Positions 18,318 through 20,112 of a stretch of 20,112 bases of DNA are shown here, piece after piece. A program made the position numbers and the translations under genes. Under the pieces are notes generated by a model. The model was given only the letters and a program-made list of their open reading frames with translations, did no database searches and was not told the DNA's origin. This DNA comes from Carex sylvatica (Eukaryota > Streptophyta > Magnoliopsida > Poales > Cyperaceae): the NCBI GenBank assembly GCA_964058845.1, contig CAXKVR010000641.1:1-20112 (forward strand). Reading direction: 5' to 3'. Each line of letters starts with the position of its first letter. Within the stretch, counting starts at the first letter, position 1.

Positions 18318-19638
18318 GAAATGCTATCATAGATTCTTTAACCTTTCTCGTGATACCCTTGTTCAGCAAATTATTCACCACTCCCACCATTCTTTGAAAG
18401 ACATCAGCTGCGAGGTTGAAGAGCATGGGTGAGAGGGGGTCCCCTTGCCGCAACCCCTTCTTGTGTTGAAAAAAATTAGACGGTTGGCCATTTATGATTA
18501 CTCTCGATGAGGCTGTGTTGAGCAAGGCACTTATCCATGTCATCCATTTTTGAGAGAAACCCCTTGCCTCTAAGACTTTGATTAGAAAAGTCCATTCGAT
18601 TGAGTAGAATGTCTTCGCAAAATTGATTTTTAGAAATATCGCCGGTTTGTTAGAGGCAGAGATGTGTTGGAGGACTTCTCTTGTTGCCACGAAATTTTCC
18701 GTAATTTGTCTTCCACCAATGAAAGCAGTCTGTCTTGTAGAGATTAGGCTCGGTAGCTTCCATCTCAATTGGTTTGTCAATATTTTGGAAATCAATTTAG
18801 GGATCACATTTATGACAATAATAGGCCGGTATTCCCTAACCGTTAATGGTGTCAACACCTTCGGTATCATTATGACATTTGCTTTGTTGAAATTTGCAAG
18901 GTTGATTTGGCTATGATAAAATCCATTCACTATCTGAACCACCTGCTCCTTTAATTCTTGCCAGTAAATTTGTAAAAATTCATTTGGAATTTCATCCGAT
19001 CCGGAAGCTTTATTCTTTGCTAGCCCTTTGACAACTTGCTCTATTTCGGTCAATGTGAAAGGTTCATCCAGAGAGCTCAAACTCAAGTCAGGCATGTATA
19101 AGGAAGCCGGGTCAAAGTCTCTTACCCGATTAGAGTCTCCCAGCAAACCCTTAATCTGATTTAGAAACAAAGTTCGGATGTGCTGCTGGTCCGAGATGGT
19201 TTGGCCTTCATGTGAAAGGGAGTGTACAGTATTGGTGTTTAATCTTGCGGATGCCCATGAGTGAAAAAATCTAGTGTTTTTATCACCTTGCTTCAGCCAA
19301 TTTACCCTTGATCTCTGGCTCCATCTTTCCTCAACATTACATGCTAACTCATATGCTCGGGCTTTGATTTTGCATCTTAGTCTGAATTCATGTTTAGCTA
19401 ACAGCCTCTTCTCTTCAATTCTATCAAAAAATAGTATTGACTTTTTGCAAAATGTCAATTGTGTCTCCATCTCACTAAACTCAGTTTTATGCCATAGTGT
19501 CAGGGCTTTATGCAAGATCTTTGTTTTTCGGTGGAAAACTCTCAAGTTCATCTGGGGTCGGCACTCAATGCTATTTCATAATTGCTTCACCATTTCATGA
19601 GGCAACTCATATTTAAACCAGAAAGTTTCGAGCTTGAA
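18318..19638 (-). pseudogene. LINE ORF2, reverse transcriptase part
   Basis: Open from 19551 leftward, with the same frame running upstream through TGA stops at 19578-19576 and 19641-19639. Recognisable plant L1 blocks are SRVNWLKQGDKNTRFFHSWA, SGSDEIPNEFLQIYW, ANVIMIPKVL, REYRPIIVINVIPKLISKIL, RQTAFIGGRQI and GLRQGDPLSPMLFNL. Motif A reads LKINFAKTFYS where active elements have LxxDFxKAFDS-like residues, so both aspartates are lost. The palm breaks off at MIAFQH, just where the YADD-type motif should start. It is thus inactive twice over. The plus-strand frames at 18623-18916 and 19274-19600 are shadows. Confidence 0.9.
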
Positions 19639-20112
19639 TCATTTTGGAATTGGAGCTAGGTTTCTGCAACAAAGAATTAGGGGTACATGATCGGACACGA
19701 TTCGTTCAAGTGCTTCGAGAGAGAGAACCGGATAGTTAAGCTTCCACTCTGTCGATGCGAAGACTCGATCAATTTTGGAGAAAGTGGGCTGAGGTCTGTT
19801 ACTAGACCATGTGTAGAACCTGTTTTTAAAAGGGATATCTATAAGGCCCGCCTCCATCACAAAATCATTGAAAAGGTCCATAAATGGGCAGCTTCTGACA
19901 CCACCCGGCCTATCAATTACCTATCTTATGAGGTTGAAGTCGCCCGCCATGATCCAAGGTATGTGTACCAATTCTTTTAGAGTTTGCAATTCCTTTATGA
20001 AGTCAGCTTTGTGAGCATCAACACTTGGCCCGTAGACCGTTGTCAACAAATTGGTTATACCATAGGCTCTATGTATGAGGATCACTGACACTGTGTGGCT
20101 AGTGGACCAGCA
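19639..20112 (-). pseudogene. LINE ORF2, endonuclease part (truncated by window end)
   Basis: The frame reads LLTTVYGPSVDAHKADF, PWIMAGDFNLIR, a TAG stop (19923-19921), VIDRPGGVRSCPFMDLF, FKNRFYTWSSNRPQPTFSKI and IVSDHVPLIL. These are conserved blocks of the APE-like endonuclease of plant L1 elements, including GDFN and the SDH catalytic motif. The endonuclease nicks target DNA to prime reverse transcription. The N-terminal catalytic part lies past the window end. One nonsense codon breaks it. Confidence 0.88.

Larger units (their letters stand above)
13817..20112 (-). mobile_element. L1-type LINE, nested with two later insertions
   Basis: The element reads leftward from beyond the window end: endonuclease (20112-19639), reverse transcriptase (19638-18318), thumb and zinc-knuckle region (16326-15241), 3' UTR (15240-15075 and 13851-13835) and an 18-base A-rich tail (plus-strand T-run 13834-13817 with one C). 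A foldback element (13852-15074) interrupts the 3' UTR, and a solo LTR (16327-18235) interrupts ORF2. Domain order and poly(A) fit a plant L1. The 5' end and ORF1 lie outside. The expected 3' target duplication would start with plus-strand sequence ending at 13816 but cannot be matched here. The element is clearly inactive. Confidence 0.88.

Overview
This is plant nuclear DNA, almost certainly from a eudicot. It is AT-rich and has GT-AG introns, one intact plant-type bHLH gene, plant mobile domain (PMD) gene fragments, plant L1-type LINE coding remnants, LTR elements, a hAT-type MITE and a tRNA-derived SINE. Nothing identifies the species. There are no operons or bacterial features.

Layout: 1-768 is an AT-rich mosaic of direct repeats. 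769-2641 is a 1.87-kb solo LTR (TG...CA, perfect 5-bp duplication GTCAT). 2693-3123 is a broken PMD gene fragment with one visible intron, followed by four GACCG...CGGTC repeats (3287-3479). 3551-7642 is a MITE-like sequence split by a complete 3.58-kb non-autonomous LTR retrotransposon (3699-7282, duplication GCTAC). That element has about 10% LTR divergence and an exact 35-bp minisatellite, and its best traces of coding lie on the minus strand. 8343-8958 is a hAT-type MITE with a perfect 8-bp duplication. About 9361-9663 is a second decayed PMD fragment.

The one gene that looks functional is on the minus strand at 11841-10357. It has five exons and encodes 328 aa: a class VIIIc bHLH transcription factor of the RSL (ROOT HAIR DEFECTIVE 6-LIKE) family. 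It has a TATA box and TC tract upstream and a poly(A)-signal candidate downstream. A decayed tRNA-derived SINE (12228-12368) with a perfect 11-bp duplication sits about 390 bp upstream of its start codon.

The right third, 13817 to the window end, is one minus-strand L1-type LINE. It has endonuclease, reverse transcriptase and zinc-knuckle coding remnants and a poly(A) tail at 13834-13817. Two later insertions interrupt it. One is a 1.22-kb foldback element with 0.56-0.61-kb arms (13852-15074, 8-bp duplication). The other is a second solo LTR of the first LTR family in the opposite orientation (16327-18235). The LINE is dead: it has nonsense codons and frameshifts, has lost the reverse transcriptase motif-A aspartates, and lacks the segment that would hold the YADD-type motif.

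So the window shows one regulatory gene inside nested transposons whose order of insertion can partly be read. I see no convincing new defence or biosynthetic system. The most unusual items are the foldback palindrome, the inverted solo-LTR pair with a scarred LINE junction, and the Pro/Tyr-rich reading frame in the small LTR element.
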